Assembly: GCA_028274465.1 (NCBI GenBank)
Contig: CM051455.1
Location: 133,520,096 to 133,584,095, forward strand
Direction of reading: 5' to 3'
Origin: Plantago ovata
Taxonomy: Eukaryota > Streptophyta > Magnoliopsida > Lamiales > Plantaginaceae
Length of the DNA stretch: 64,000 bases
In this document: positions 12,901 through 23,770 of the stretch, in pieces
How the letters are laid out: the number at the start of each line of letters is the position of its first letter
Position numbering within the stretch: position 1 is the stretch's first letter
The notes under the pieces: generated by a model
Told to the model about the DNA's origin: nothing
The model's input: only the letters and a program-made list of their open reading frames with translations
Databases searched by the model: none
Translations under genes and position numbers: made by a program

Positions 12901-15900
12901 AAAATAGGAACATTATTTAATCCTGTAGACTACCTAGTTTTGTACATCAGGTATTCATTGCCTACATATACTGACTCGGCTAATTGCACATGAATTTACT
13001 TTAGTGCTCGTTGTGTTCTAGTAAATCAAACTTCTGTTTATTAAAAAGGTACTGGAAATGACCACTGGACATCAAAGTCCAGGCTCCATGTCAATTGTTG
13101 TTCAAATAGCACTATTGAAACCAACTTGGCTCGATTGAAGATAGAGGAAAAGAAATTGAATGAGTATCTTCACCCCTTATGCAACAAGCTAACTATACAA
13201 GAGAGAACAAATAAAAGAACACTAGCTATTAACTGTTAATAGGTTGACATCTACCTGATCATTTTGACTTCAAAAGATTGAACCATTTTTCTCTTCCTGA
13301 ATTGCTTCGTTTGCAGAATTTGTGGATTAACTTTTGTGCACACAATGCTTCTTCTGTTTATTTATTATTTATTATTTATTTTGTATGCAGGCTTAACTGA
13401 ATCTCTATTTCTCCCACACAAAGATATATACATAGAATATGAGCAGGCTTCTCTCAGTCAACTGTATAAAGCAAAGGTGAAGTTTTTTCGTTTATCTCTA
13501 TTCCTCTCCCATGTCTTGCAGTTCTGTAAAAATCCCATCTCTTACTCACAGTTATTGCTTAAGGAAATTTATAATAAGTTAATTTGTCTTCCTGTAATCA
13601 TGATATAAAATATTAAATGGGATTATTTACATATTTAATTTATTTGATGGGATTCTGCTAATACAATGCAGATGGAGGAATTGCGTGCTGAAAACCAAGT
13701 GGAATCAACGGGGTCAATTGGGCGTGCAAAAGGAGCTGCCATAGCATCTTCACAGCAGCAAATATCCGTCACGGTGGTGACTGAGTTTGTTCGCTGGAAT
13801 GAAGAAGCCATATCCAGATGTACTTTGTTTTCATCACAGGTATATCTGGTTTCTGCTATGGGTAATTTCAGCTTCTTTGATGTGTGTGTGTGTGTGTGTC
13901 GGAGAGATTCAGTCTTAGCTAAATGCATTGCACAGCTTTCTTTTTCTTTTTTTTTTTTTTCCATTTGAGAGATTCAGTCTTAGCTAAACCGTTCCGAGCT
14001 CTTTCACTACACACTTCTCATTTACTAGCTTCACATTGACCTAGCTACCCTGAAAAGAAAAGTAAAGGAACAAGTATACATGTGGGTATAGAAGCGTACA
14101 CTAGATAAATGATGAGTACTTTAACATTTGGTGCCTAGATAAAGTTTCTGCGAGTGTTCATTGGGCAATTTCTATCAATCTTAGTTTATTATTAACTTAT
14201 ATGTTCTATCTTGCCTTTGTGCAGCCTGCAGCTCTTGCAGCTAATGTACAGGCCATTTTCACGTGTCTTTTGGACCAGGTAAGTTTACCATTCTTTCTTT
14301 CTATCTTAGGTGTTCTCCCCGCAGATTATAATAATGATGCTACTGATCCAGTTTTTCTATGCATTCAATTTCGTCAGGTCAGTCTGTATATAACAGAAGG
14401 CCTTGAAAGAGCTCGGGACGGTTTGACTGAAGCTGCCTCATTGAGGGATAGGTTTGTTATAGGAAGTAATCTCAGTCGAAGAGTCGCCGCAGCAGCTGCT
14501 TCTGCAGTAATGACTCGATCACTTTATCTTTTCAGGGTGTTGAGGGTTGGGCCTGGGGCTGGGTGGGGGTTGGTTACTCCAGTGCATGTGTTTGAAAAAT
14601 TTAATGTAGATAAATTGCATCACTAACAAGTGTAAGATCTCATTTGTAATGTGTAGGCAGAAGCTGCTGCTACCGCTGGTGAAAGCAGTTTCAGATCTTT
14701 TATGGTTGCTGTCCAGCGCTGTGGAAGTAGTGTGGCTATTGTTCAGCAAGTAGGTCAACTTTTTGCTGGATATATATGCTGTGATTTCTTTCTAGGGATT
14801 TCAGTTCTGATCAAATCTTGGTCTCCAGTACTTTGCGAACTCTATTTCCCGTCTTTTGCTTCCTGTGGATGGTGCTCATGCTGCTACCTGCGAAGAAATG
14901 TCATCTGCAATGTCCAAGGCAGAAGCTGCTGCGCACAGTGGACTTCAGCAATGCATTGAGACAGTTATGGCTGAGGTTTGTTATAAAAAAATAATACACA
15001 GTGCTAGCTTTATTTTACTTGAGATTCTTCAAGTCTGTTGGAATATCATGCTTCTATAAGCTTCTTTTCATTATGTTAGGTCTAAAGTTAACGATCCGTG
15101 ATTTTGTTTAAGGTTGAGCGGCTGCTATCAGCTGAACAGAAGGCAACTGATTTCCGTTCACCCGATGATGGAATAGTTCCGGATCACCGACCAACTAATG
15201 CTTGTACGAGGTGTGATATTCCATTCATGTTGAGCCTCTGAAATTTAATAAAGTCCGGTGAAATATACGGCACATAGTTTCTTTTATCTTTTATTCCAAT
15301 TTCATTGTGATATTCATTGTCTACAAATGTGATATGCCATTTAGGGTTGTCGCATATCTTTCTCGGGTGCTTGAGGTTGCTTTTACAGCTCTTGAAGGTC
15401 TTAACAAACAGGCTTTCCTGGCTGAACTGGTATGGAAATTTTTTCATTAAACAGTATCATGTTGTGGTGGATGCCATGGGTTAGTCGTTACGTGCTATCA
15501 GTTTAGCTCATATGACATTAGAATCATTTCCTGTATGATAAAATTCTCACCTCTATAAAAAGATTGTCCATTTATACACACACAAAACTTTCTGTTATAT
15601 CTGGATTGAACATCAAATTTCTACTTTGTTGAACTGTCATATTCCGTCCACTTCCCATTTGGTGAATTGTGTGTGAAGTAAAAACTGCCAGTTGCCATTA
15701 ACCTTGTAAAACCATCTCTTTGAACTTTGTAGTTTGACATTTCAGCTAAATGTCTATTGAGATGGATGGAAGTATCTAGTTAAGACAGCCTTTACTGATG
15801 ACAAAATCGGTTACTTGTTACAGGGAAATCGATTGCATAAAGGGTTACTGAGTCATTGGCAGAAGTTTACTTTCAATCCAAGGTAATTCTTTATTTATAG

Positions 15901-16498
15901 ACGATAAAAAAATATTCGGAGATGGCTAACTTCCCCTATACCTACTGAGTTCTGAACAAAAGTACTAATATTTCCTTCCGCTAAACTTGTACAGTGGTGG
16001 ATTGCGTCTTAAGCGTGATATAACAGAGTATGGGGAATTTGTTAGGAGTTTTAATGCTCCCACAGTAGATGAGAAATTTGAGCTGCTGGGCATGTAAGTA
16101 ATTTAAGTAATTTCCTTTCCTTTATTGTAAAGGTTTGATTTAAAAAACAATGTAAGAGCACAAACATTATTCTTGATTGACTTCCAAACTTGGCAGCTTG
16201 GCCAATGTCTTCATCGTCGCTCCAGAAAGTCTTGCTACTCTATTCGAGGGAACACCAAGCATTCGAAAAGATGCACAAAAGTATGAAGAATTTATTAGAT
16301 TTTATAAGTTGTGTTCCTTTATGCATTAAAGATGAATATTTTGGTTTTATCAAAGTTTGATCTCATTCTCCTTTATCCCTCAACTTAGATATGAAACTCA
16401 ATTTGGATGTGTTACTCAGGTTTATTCAGCTGAGGGATGACTACAAGAGTGCAAAACTGGCAGCAAGACTGAGCTCTTTGTGGGCCAGTCCTAGTTAA
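6948..16498 (+). CDS. SEC10: Exocyst complex subunit SEC10
   Basis: Twenty-four coding exons join in frame to 832 residues, the expected length for plant SEC10: 6948-7043, 7153-7395, 7479-7553, 7641-7742, 7917-7967, 8084-8189, 10471-10590, 10707-10798, 11210-11375, 11455-11531, 12568-12666, 12761-12851, 13391-13476, 13672-13839, 14225-14278, 14378-14506, 14657-14749, 14829-14975, 15113-15210, 15345-15429, 15824-15882, 15995-16093, 16197-16280, 16420-16498. All introns are GT-AG and no internal stop remains. Recognisable blocks include [20 protein letters not shown] near the start, [35 protein letters not shown], and [21 protein letters not shown]10 is a rod-shaped helical subunit of the octameric exocyst and bridges SEC15 to the rest of the complex. 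The complex tethers secretory vesicles at the plasma membrane for polar growth and cytokinesis. The gene appears intact and functional. Confidence 0.96.
9206..9310. repeat. Short tandem duplication in SEC10 intron 6
   Basis: Two near-identical units begin cctgaccaat and end gctatggtcga. They lie in the 2.3-kb intron 6 (8190-10470), the longest coding intron of the gene. A G-rich run sits nearby at about 9468-9490. No coding role. Confidence 0.7.
13881..13988. repeat. TG microsatellite and 22-bp direct repeat in SEC10 intron 14
   Basis: A (TG)n run at 13881-13899 is followed by two copies of a 22-bp string starting gagagattcag, at 13902 and 13967, 65 bp apart. Likely slippage or local duplication. 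Confidence 0.7.
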
Positions 16499-17303
16499 TT
16501 CTGAAATTAATTGCCTTTGAGGGAGCGGAGTCAGACGGTGGTCTTTAGTCTGTCTGTTCATCGATGCTCCTCCATTGCAATGGGCTTTCGGGCTTTATAT
16601 ATTGGCGCAACCAAGACTTCACGACCAGAAGTATGTTTCGGTTTGGATTAGAGAAAACTCATTTGTGTCTTAGGAGAGAGTTTTTTCTCTTTATTTTCAC
16701 AGTTCATTTCTAAATCTCTAGTCTAATCTGTTTGGTCTCATATTCGGCCTTTGTAGAGTGTGTGTATGTATAATGTATATTTACTGCTTTAAGTTGTAAT
16801 CGTTTTGTATTTATTGGATGTGATCAGGTTCTTATTTTTTTTTAAATTAAAAAAATATATTTTATATTTGAAAATAAAAATAAAAATGACAACATCTATT
16901 GATTAGAGCTTAGAAAATTAAAATGACACATTTTTGTAAGAGTTGTATCGAATAGAGTTGTTCATGCTTATATATGTAAAAAAATAATTGATTATTTTTT
17001 ACTCCACATGAAAATTTAGGGAAAAAAAGGAAGATAATGAAATAAAGTAAAGAAAGAGAAAAGTGAACTGTAAATTGCAAAAGGCTGCCACGTCTAGATT
17101 TTCTATTCGTTTCTTGGACAAATTATTGGAGGGGAATCTTATCTCTTTCTTTTGCCTCTTTCGCGCTCTCTCTCTGTCTCTTCTCTTAATTGGACTCGTC
17201 TTGATTATTCTGCATAGGTTATCAACTCCCCATCCTTTCTTTTCCGTTCCCTCTTCTCCTCCTCTCCACAAGACATAATTTTCGAATTTCTTTTGCAATA
17301 CAA
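16499..17303. other. SEC10 3'-UTR and NLR promoter region
   Basis: The SEC10 trailer runs to roughly 16,820, with several A/T-rich possible poly(A) signals. AT-rich spacer and a pyrimidine-rich leader (17100-17280) of the downstream NLR gene follow. Confidence 0.45.
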
Positions 17304-20300
17304 ATGGCAGAAGCTGATCACACTAATCTCTAACGTAGTTAAGCTTGTGCGCGGTTTCGAAGCAGACTTTGACAAGCTCAAAAGTTCACTGGTTGACATC
17401 CAACTGTTGCTCTCCGATGCTGGGAATAAGGAAATCAATGACGGACAGGTCAGAAAGTGGCTCTCAAGGATCTGGAAGATGTGGTCTTTGAAGCTGATGA
17501 CATCTGCGATGAATGCACTTATCAACTTCTCCGCCAAGAGGTGAAGAAGAGCCAAATTTCAAAACCAAGAAAGGTATCTTGCTCCTTTTCTACTACTCTA
17601 TTTTTCCGTAGAGAATTGGCTAGTAAGATAAAGAATCTTAATCTCAAGTTAAAGGCTATTTATGATGATGATGTGAGAAAAGGCCTTAATCTTCAGGCCG
17701 CAGTTGCAGAAGCTCCTCACGCTGCTTCTGTTGTAGTAGAAGAAACTGCCTCCTACAAAGTCGAGACGACTTTTGTAGGAAGAGATAATGAGGTGAAAGA
17801 AATTGTTCAAAAGCTAATTACTGCTGCCGATGAAACAATTTCTGTTATTCCCATTATTGGTATGGGTGGGCTGGGGAAGACCACCCTAGCTCGAAAAATA
17901 TTCAATCATAAAAAGATTGATGATCATTTTCAAGCAAAATCATGGGTCTGTGTTTCTCTTAACTTTGATGAAGTTACTCTGTTCAAGAGGATTCTCGAGA
18001 CATTGCCATCTAAATCAAATGCTAACGCACTTTTAACAAAGGAAGGCGTGTTAAGAGAGATCCAGAAGTGCTTGGAAGGTAAAAGATACTTCCTTGTGCT
18101 TGATGATGTCTGGGAGGAAGACGCTGAGAAATGGAAGCATCCTCAGTTCCTTATCAGCAATCTGTTCTGGTAAAGGAAATGCCATTCTTGTCACCACAAG
18201 AATTGGAAATGCTGCCTTGATTGTGGAACCGCATTTCACTCTTCAGCTACATGCTTTATCAGAAGATGAGTGTTGGACCATAATAAAAGCTACCGCCTCA
18301 ATAGGAGAAAGTACTCCCCCCGAAACAATATCAATAGGAAAACACATTGCGGAAAAGTGTGGTGGTTTGCCACTAGCTGCCAGCGTCATTGGAAGCGTGT
18401 TGCGTGGTCTGTCAAAAGATGAGTGGTCCTCCATTCTAATGAATGACCTTGCAGGCCTTAGGCAAGATGAGAGTCGTGTTATGCGAATCTTAAAGCTAAG
18501 CTACAACCAATTGCCATCGTCATCAATGAAAAGGTGCTTTGCTTATTGTTCAATTTTCCCTCAAGATTTTGCCATCTCCAAGGAACGTCTGATTGAGCTC
18601 TGGATGGCAGAAGGATTACTGCAAGCTAATAAAGAAGAAGAATTGGAGACTATGGGCAATAATGTCTTCAATCATCTATTGAAGGCATCTTTGATCCAAG
18701 AGTCTCGGCAAGACGATTTTGGCAGAATTACACATGTTAGAATGCACGACCTTGTGTATGATCTTGCATGCTTAGTCTCGGGTTCTATAAGCTGCAACAA
18801 CGTTACTGATAGTACTAGCAGTAATGCTGTGAATAAAGTTCGTTATCTTCACCTAAACTTGAGTGAGCCGTGTCTTATACCAGAAAATCAAGCGGCATAT
18901 GTGCGCACATTCATTTACAACGGCAAAGTTGCCGAAAACCTTTTCATAGGCTTCAAGTGCTTGCATGCTCTTGTAATTACAGATGAAAATCTTCAAGAGC
19001 TACCGAAAGTGATTGGTAAGCTAATCCATTTGAGACTTCTTGATATCTCAGGATCAAATATCAAATACTTGCCAAATTCTGTCGGCATACTCTATAACTT
19101 GCAGACTCTAATAGTTCCACATAAGTTGCTTAAGCTTCCATACATAGTAACTCAGTTACTGAAGCTAAGACATCTTCACATTCCTTCAATAGACTTAAGT
19201 TCTTGGCCAAAGGAATCAACTCCAATATTACCTCCTTGGCCGAAGGAATCAACGAAATTACCTCCTTGGATAGGGAAATTAACTTCTCTTCAGACACTGC
19301 CATTCTTTAGAGTAGGCCATAAGGAAGGTCGCAGAATTGGACAATTTGGAAAGTTGAAGATGCTCAAAGGAGAAATAACAATTCAAAATCTTGAAAGAGT
19401 AAGCAACAAAGAGGAGGCAAGAGATGCAGGCCTTAGCTGGAAACCAAACATTTATGGGCTTTCCTTGGAGTGGGGAAGATCAAGAGAAGATCACAACAAT
19501 GACGAGAATGTACTGGAAGGCCTTGAACCTCATCGAAAGTTGGAGTCTCTGCAGATTTCAGGATATGGTGGCAGAAAACTACCGTCATGGATGATGAAGA
19601 TGCAGGTATATGATGGAAGTGAACATTGTCTGGTGGGACTTACTAATTTGGTGAGGATAGAACTCAAGGGGTTTCCTGAATTGGAAGAAATTCCAAATCT
19701 CGGCCACCTTCCATGTCTCCAGTTTCTGAAGCTCCATATTTTGCCTAATGTAAAATCTTTAGGTGTTTCATTCTATGGTATTGGAGATAATACCACATCG
19801 ATAGAACATATAAAGAATCGAGCAGCAACAACCGCATTCCGAGCACTTAAAGAGCTATGGTTGGTGGAGATGGGAAGTTTGACTGATTGGGTGGACATGG
19901 AAGCGTTTCCAGTTCTAGAATGCTTGCATATTTCTGCATGCCCTCGATTGAAGAGTGTACCAAGTTACTTTCCCTGCCTCAAAGAATTGACTGTCAAGAC
20001 AATTGAGAGCCCTGATTTTTCTTTGACGAACTTGTCTAGTAAAACAAGGTCTATCCAAAAGCTGAAGATCTATCGTTTGCCGGGGTTGATCTCCCTTCCA
20101 GATGAGCTAAGTTTGGTGATCAACAATCAAAATCTCTCACGCTTGCAAAGTTTATCGATCATTGATTGTGAGAATTGGATACATTTACCAGATGATTTTA
20201 AAACCTTTGAATCTCTGGAAGAATTAATTATATTCAGGTGTGCAGGATTTGGATCAATTCAATACGTAAGAGGAGAGTCACAGGGCCTAAAGTATCTGCA

Positions 20301-20991
20301 GATATTGGACATTCGTACCTGCCCAGAATTGATAGAACTACATGTGAGTAGACTTCACTCGTTGGTGGAATTAAGTATATTTGACTGCACAAAATTGAAG
20401 TCAATCTCACTCGACATCTCGTCACTTCGACAATTGGAAATCTCCAACTGCCCAGAATTCATCGATTTGCCAAGTGACTTAATCGAGTCCTGTATTTCTT
20501 CGCTCCAGATATTGAGGCTGTCTGGCTTGGAAAATCTTGCCAATTTGGACACTTTGGTTCCTCATATATGGAGCATGTCACATCTCATCAAATTGGAATG
20601 TTATTATCTTCCCAAATTGACGAGTATCCCAACGGGGAGTTGCTTTAGGAGCTTGCAAAAACTGGAAATTGGTGGATTTTCAGAATCAATGAGCTCAGAT
20701 GCCTTTTATGATAGTCTCAATCAAATATTGCAAGAAATGGAGTGTGTTGAACAATTAGCTGTATATGGAAATGAGGATTGGGTCACCCTGCCAGATAAGA
20801 TTCAACAACATCTCAGTGGTCTACAATTATTAGGACTGGGTAGTTTTGGAATTGAGACTCTTCCAGAATGGATCGGGGATTTGTCTTCTTTGCAAGAGGT
20901 ACATATTTCGCGGTGCATCATGGTATGTACTGCAATCTCAATACAACCGCGCATGACGCCTCGACCAAAGCAACAAATTGCCTATGAGTAA
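17304..20991 (+). pseudogene. CC-NB-LRR (RGA-type) resistance gene, frame-broken
   Basis: Family: coiled-coil NB-ARC LRR immune receptor acting inside the cell. The natural start is probably MAEA at 17304, but that frame stops at 17331-17333. Reading then needs three frame changes: between about 17313 and 17325, at about 17455 (an apparent extra TC in the Rx-N region), and at about 18135 (an apparent extra A just after the kinase-2 region). Domains in order: Rx-type coiled coil to ~17700; P-loop GMGGLGKTT at ~17860; kinase-2 LVLDDVW at ~18093; RNBS-B LVTTR; GLPL CGGLPLAA at ~18354; RNBS-D CFAYCSIFP; MHD MHDLVYDLA at ~18741; then a long LRR to the stop at 20989-20991. The NB-ARC and LRR motifs are conserved, so decay is recent, or some breaks are assembly errors. 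The final open frame alone (18094-20991) lacks the P-loop. Confidence 0.85.
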
Positions 20992-21090
20992 AGGAGATCA
21001 CACGATTCGCAACATATTCTTTTTTTATCTCTTTCTAGATTATTTTTGTTCTATTTGCTTGACAAACTTTAATTCACACATTTACTGTAG

Positions 21091-21568
21091 GTATAATCCA
21101 TCTTTTATACTCTAAAGTGCGCCGTGTTCAATTTAGGTACTTTAGAGTGGCTAAGTCCAATTTAGTTACTTTATTGTAACATTCTGGCCTATTTTGTTAC
21201 TTTTTCAATTTAACATAAAAAAAATGAACAATTCAATCGTGGATATCAAACATCTAACAGATCGAACATAGGAATAAAAAATCGCGAAAAGAATAGGAAA
21301 AAGGGGCATGGGCTATGTACACTTTTGGTACGTACTTTGGAGTACCAAAACAAGATGTTAATGCATGTATAATAACACATGCCAATTTTTTCTATTATTT
21401 GTCCATCAAGTGAGTGGTTGACACACACTTGTATTGTTAACTTTTTTTCCGTTTAATTGAAAAGATAATAAAATTTGTCAGTGTGTTGCAATAAAGCACC
21501 TAAATTGGACCTAACCACTATATAAATTGAACAAGTCGCAACTCTGGAGTACCTAAATGAATTTTACC
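21091..21568. mobile_element. Inverted-repeat MITE-like element
   Basis: The first ~85 bases, starting gtataatccatc, match the reverse complement of the last ~85, starting gtaaaattcatt, with scattered mismatches. Both arms contain ttgttcaattta-type and agtccaattta-type strings and end in tttattg. The interior encodes no transposase. Superfamily is not clear because no clean target duplication was seen. Confidence 0.6.
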
Positions 21569-22100
21569 CTATACTGGTAAGTACTAGCACTACTCAAAAC
21601 AATATACGTTCGTTTAACACAAAGTAAATTTTGTAAAGCTGTAATGTTTCTAAATAATAGGAAAATTTGTATTTCATTATTATAAAATCAAAGTAAATTG
21701 CCTTTTATAGACCACATTTATCATTTTATAGTTAATTTTAGAAAGTTAGCTCAATCGTTAATAGCCCTTAAAAGAACTGATTCAAAATCAAATTTTGAAA
21801 AATATACTAAAGAACAGAAGGCGGTAAGACACAAACCTGTCTAATGAGGTAGTATTTCAAATTCTCAGCAAAACACAAGGCTAACGAAATTTATAAAGTA
21901 TAGAAAAAGGAAAAATGTTAATAAAATTGATCATGAATAACATATTTATGGAAAAAAAACTAAACACATGATAAGGAAACAATTGAAAACCATATAGGAT
22001 TGGGATACGTACGCGTATATAGGAAACAACCTGAACGCGTATAAATTAATGTCTACTAGTTCTGTGTTGCAACAAATTAAACAAACAATCAGATTAGCGA
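21569..22100. other. Spacer upstream of the RING gene
   Basis: AT-rich with no coding signal. It contains the likely core promoter of the RING-H2 gene near 22040. Confidence 0.4.
22040..22048 (+). promoter_or_regulatory. TATA box of RING-H2 gene
   Basis: TATAAATTA lies about 60 bp before the ATG at 22101 and about 130 bp before the ATG at 22168. The spacing favours transcription covering the upstream reading frame. Confidence 0.4.
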
Positions 22101-22167
22101 ATGGATTTCAATATTACTGTAGTAACGAAAAGGTCTGTTGGATTCCGTAGATGGTTGAAGTCCAATA

Positions 22168-22704
22168 ATGAATTTGAAAAATATCGTATCAAATTCTACC
22201 TTGGCGAGCAACATAGTGAGTAAACATGTCACCTTTTCAGATGCCCGGAGAATGCACGACGCCATTCGTACACAGTTCGACCGGATCTGGTTCCTCCCAC
22301 GAATTCACGATCTCGTTTCCATGATAGTTGAGGAAACAACCAGCACCATCCAATCTTCCCGTGCATGGCATTATGATTTCTCTGTCAGGATCAAATACAC
22401 TCAAGTTCCCCGCCAAGAAGGGGCTGATTACGTGTTGTTACTGAGGCGTTCGGTTCCCACTTTTTATCCTCGAAGAGCCAATGAATTGGCGATGGAGATG
22501 AGCAAGGTGATGACTTCGGGGAATGAGGAGCAATGTGTGATTTGTTTGGAGGAGATTCCTGCTGGTTCTGAGGCGGTTAGTTTGCCGTGCAAGCACCCGT
22601 TTCATGGTGATTGTATTGAGGAGTGGCTGAGGACTGGTGATTCCTGCCCTGTTTGCAGATTCAAGATGCCAACAAGTAGCAGCAACACACTCACTTATGT
22701 TTAG
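22168..22704 (+). CDS. RING-H2 finger E3 ubiquitin ligase
   Basis: An intronless frame of 178 residues. The RING-H2 finger lies at residues 123-163, with ligands C123, C126, C141, H143, H146, C149, C160 and C163, the canonical C-x2-C-x14-C-x-H-x2-H-x2-C-x10-C-x2-C layout. Such proteins recruit a ubiquitin-charged E2 and ubiquitinate unknown substrates. No membrane segment is visible. A second ATG at 22101 opens a 40-codon frame, stopping at 22221-22223, that reads as basic ordered protein (RSVGFRRWLKSNNEFEKYR). It would lead naturally into the KHVTFSDARRMHD region of the main frame if one base were different near 22210-22222. Either the N-terminus has been lost by a frame change, or 22168 is the true start and the upstream frame is a uORF. 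Confidence 0.75.
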   Translation: MNLKNIVSNSTLASNIVSKHVTFSDARRMHDAIRTQFDRIWFLPRIHDLVSMIVEETTSTIQSSRAWHYDFSVRIKYTQVPRQEGADYVLLLRRSVPTFYPRRANELAMEMSKVMTSGNEEQCVICLEEIPAGSEAVSLPCKHPFHGDCIEEWLRTGDSCPVCRFKMPTSSSNTLTYV

Positions 22705-23397
22705 TTAGTAGTAATTACTTAAGTTGCCAATTGATGGAATCTGGCCAGTTTACTTGGCAATTTGAATTGGTCTGTGAAAATTCAAAACTAAAAATATCCT
22801 CGTACCTACGATTATTAGGGCTGATATTCTTTCAGATCTTGAAACTATGTACTCCACTCCATAATCTGCACTCTTATTTATCAAGCAAACATACTCTTCT
22901 GCAGGTGATTTCTCATAATTGCAGGTAGCACGCAAAATGAGTGCAGAAACTGAGTTAACGGAACAGAAACACATTGAACTTCTTGCACTAAAAAAATTCT
23001 CTGTTACTGTTCCTCCGATTTATCAGCAGTCTTTATTGAGTACTTAGAAGCAAGAGCAGGTGGTGATAGTTAAATCCCTTCTCACAAGTTTTATTCTTTC
23101 TTTCAGAAGTACACAGCACATATACAAATGGAGGCATAATGTAAAGTAAATTGCCGCAGGGAAACTGAGCTCAAATTAGTTGATTATACAACAATTCGTA
23201 CACAAGCTTAATAAAATAAAACGACATATTGCTTAATTGCATTGATTATAAAACTTCGCATTGATTATAAAACTTCAGGGGAAATGGAAAAACATATAAA
23301 GAGACTTTAACATGAACATATTGCTTAATTGCAGTGACAGTCCAGTATAGAAGATGAACCTGCATACTAGAGGCAAATCCTGAGGCTGAACTGGATT
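22705..23397. other. Intergenic between RING gene and oxygenase fragment
   Basis: Holds the RING gene trailer and AT-rich sequence with short repeats (gcattgattataaaacttc occurs twice near 23240-23275). No gene was identified. Confidence 0.4.
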
Positions 23398-23748
23398 CTA
23401 AACAATTGAGCCGTAAAACAAGTCCCTCCAGTTAGCAGCAGGAGAGCTAAACAAATCGAAGTTGCTATTAAACACCACAGTTGTCCTCATATCTCGCTTA
23501 TAGTATTGCTTCTTAACCTCCGTATCTTGCTCGTGGAATCTACAGACACCATCTAACATTTCATCAAGAACGCTTATCGGTATGCCATGATTGACCACCT
23601 GGAAAAAGCCCCAAGACTCGGATGCATCACGGACCTTGTCAACAATCTCCTTGTGCTTGATCAGATCACTGTTCTTGGTCAAGACAGCAAAAATGAAGTT
23701 CACTTGTTCAAGTGATCCAGTTACCCTATTAATTAACTGGGAGCTCAC
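23398..23748 (-). pseudogene. 2-oxoglutarate/Fe(II) oxygenase N-terminal fragment
   Basis: A 116-residue minus-strand frame holds a clear DIOX_N block: KHKEIVDKVRDASESWGFFQ, VVNHGIPISVLDEML, a QYYKRD region, and NWRDLFY close to the stop. This matches the ACC-oxidase-homologue group of plant 2OG oxygenases. These are normally about 360 residues and carry the HxD...H iron site and RxS co-substrate site, all absent here. The first ~30 residues do not resemble the family. It is therefore truncated at both ends and not a working enzyme. It abuts the mTERF pseudogene on the same strand. Confidence 0.75.
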
Positions 23749-23770
23749 ACAAATGTCACAGCCATGAATA

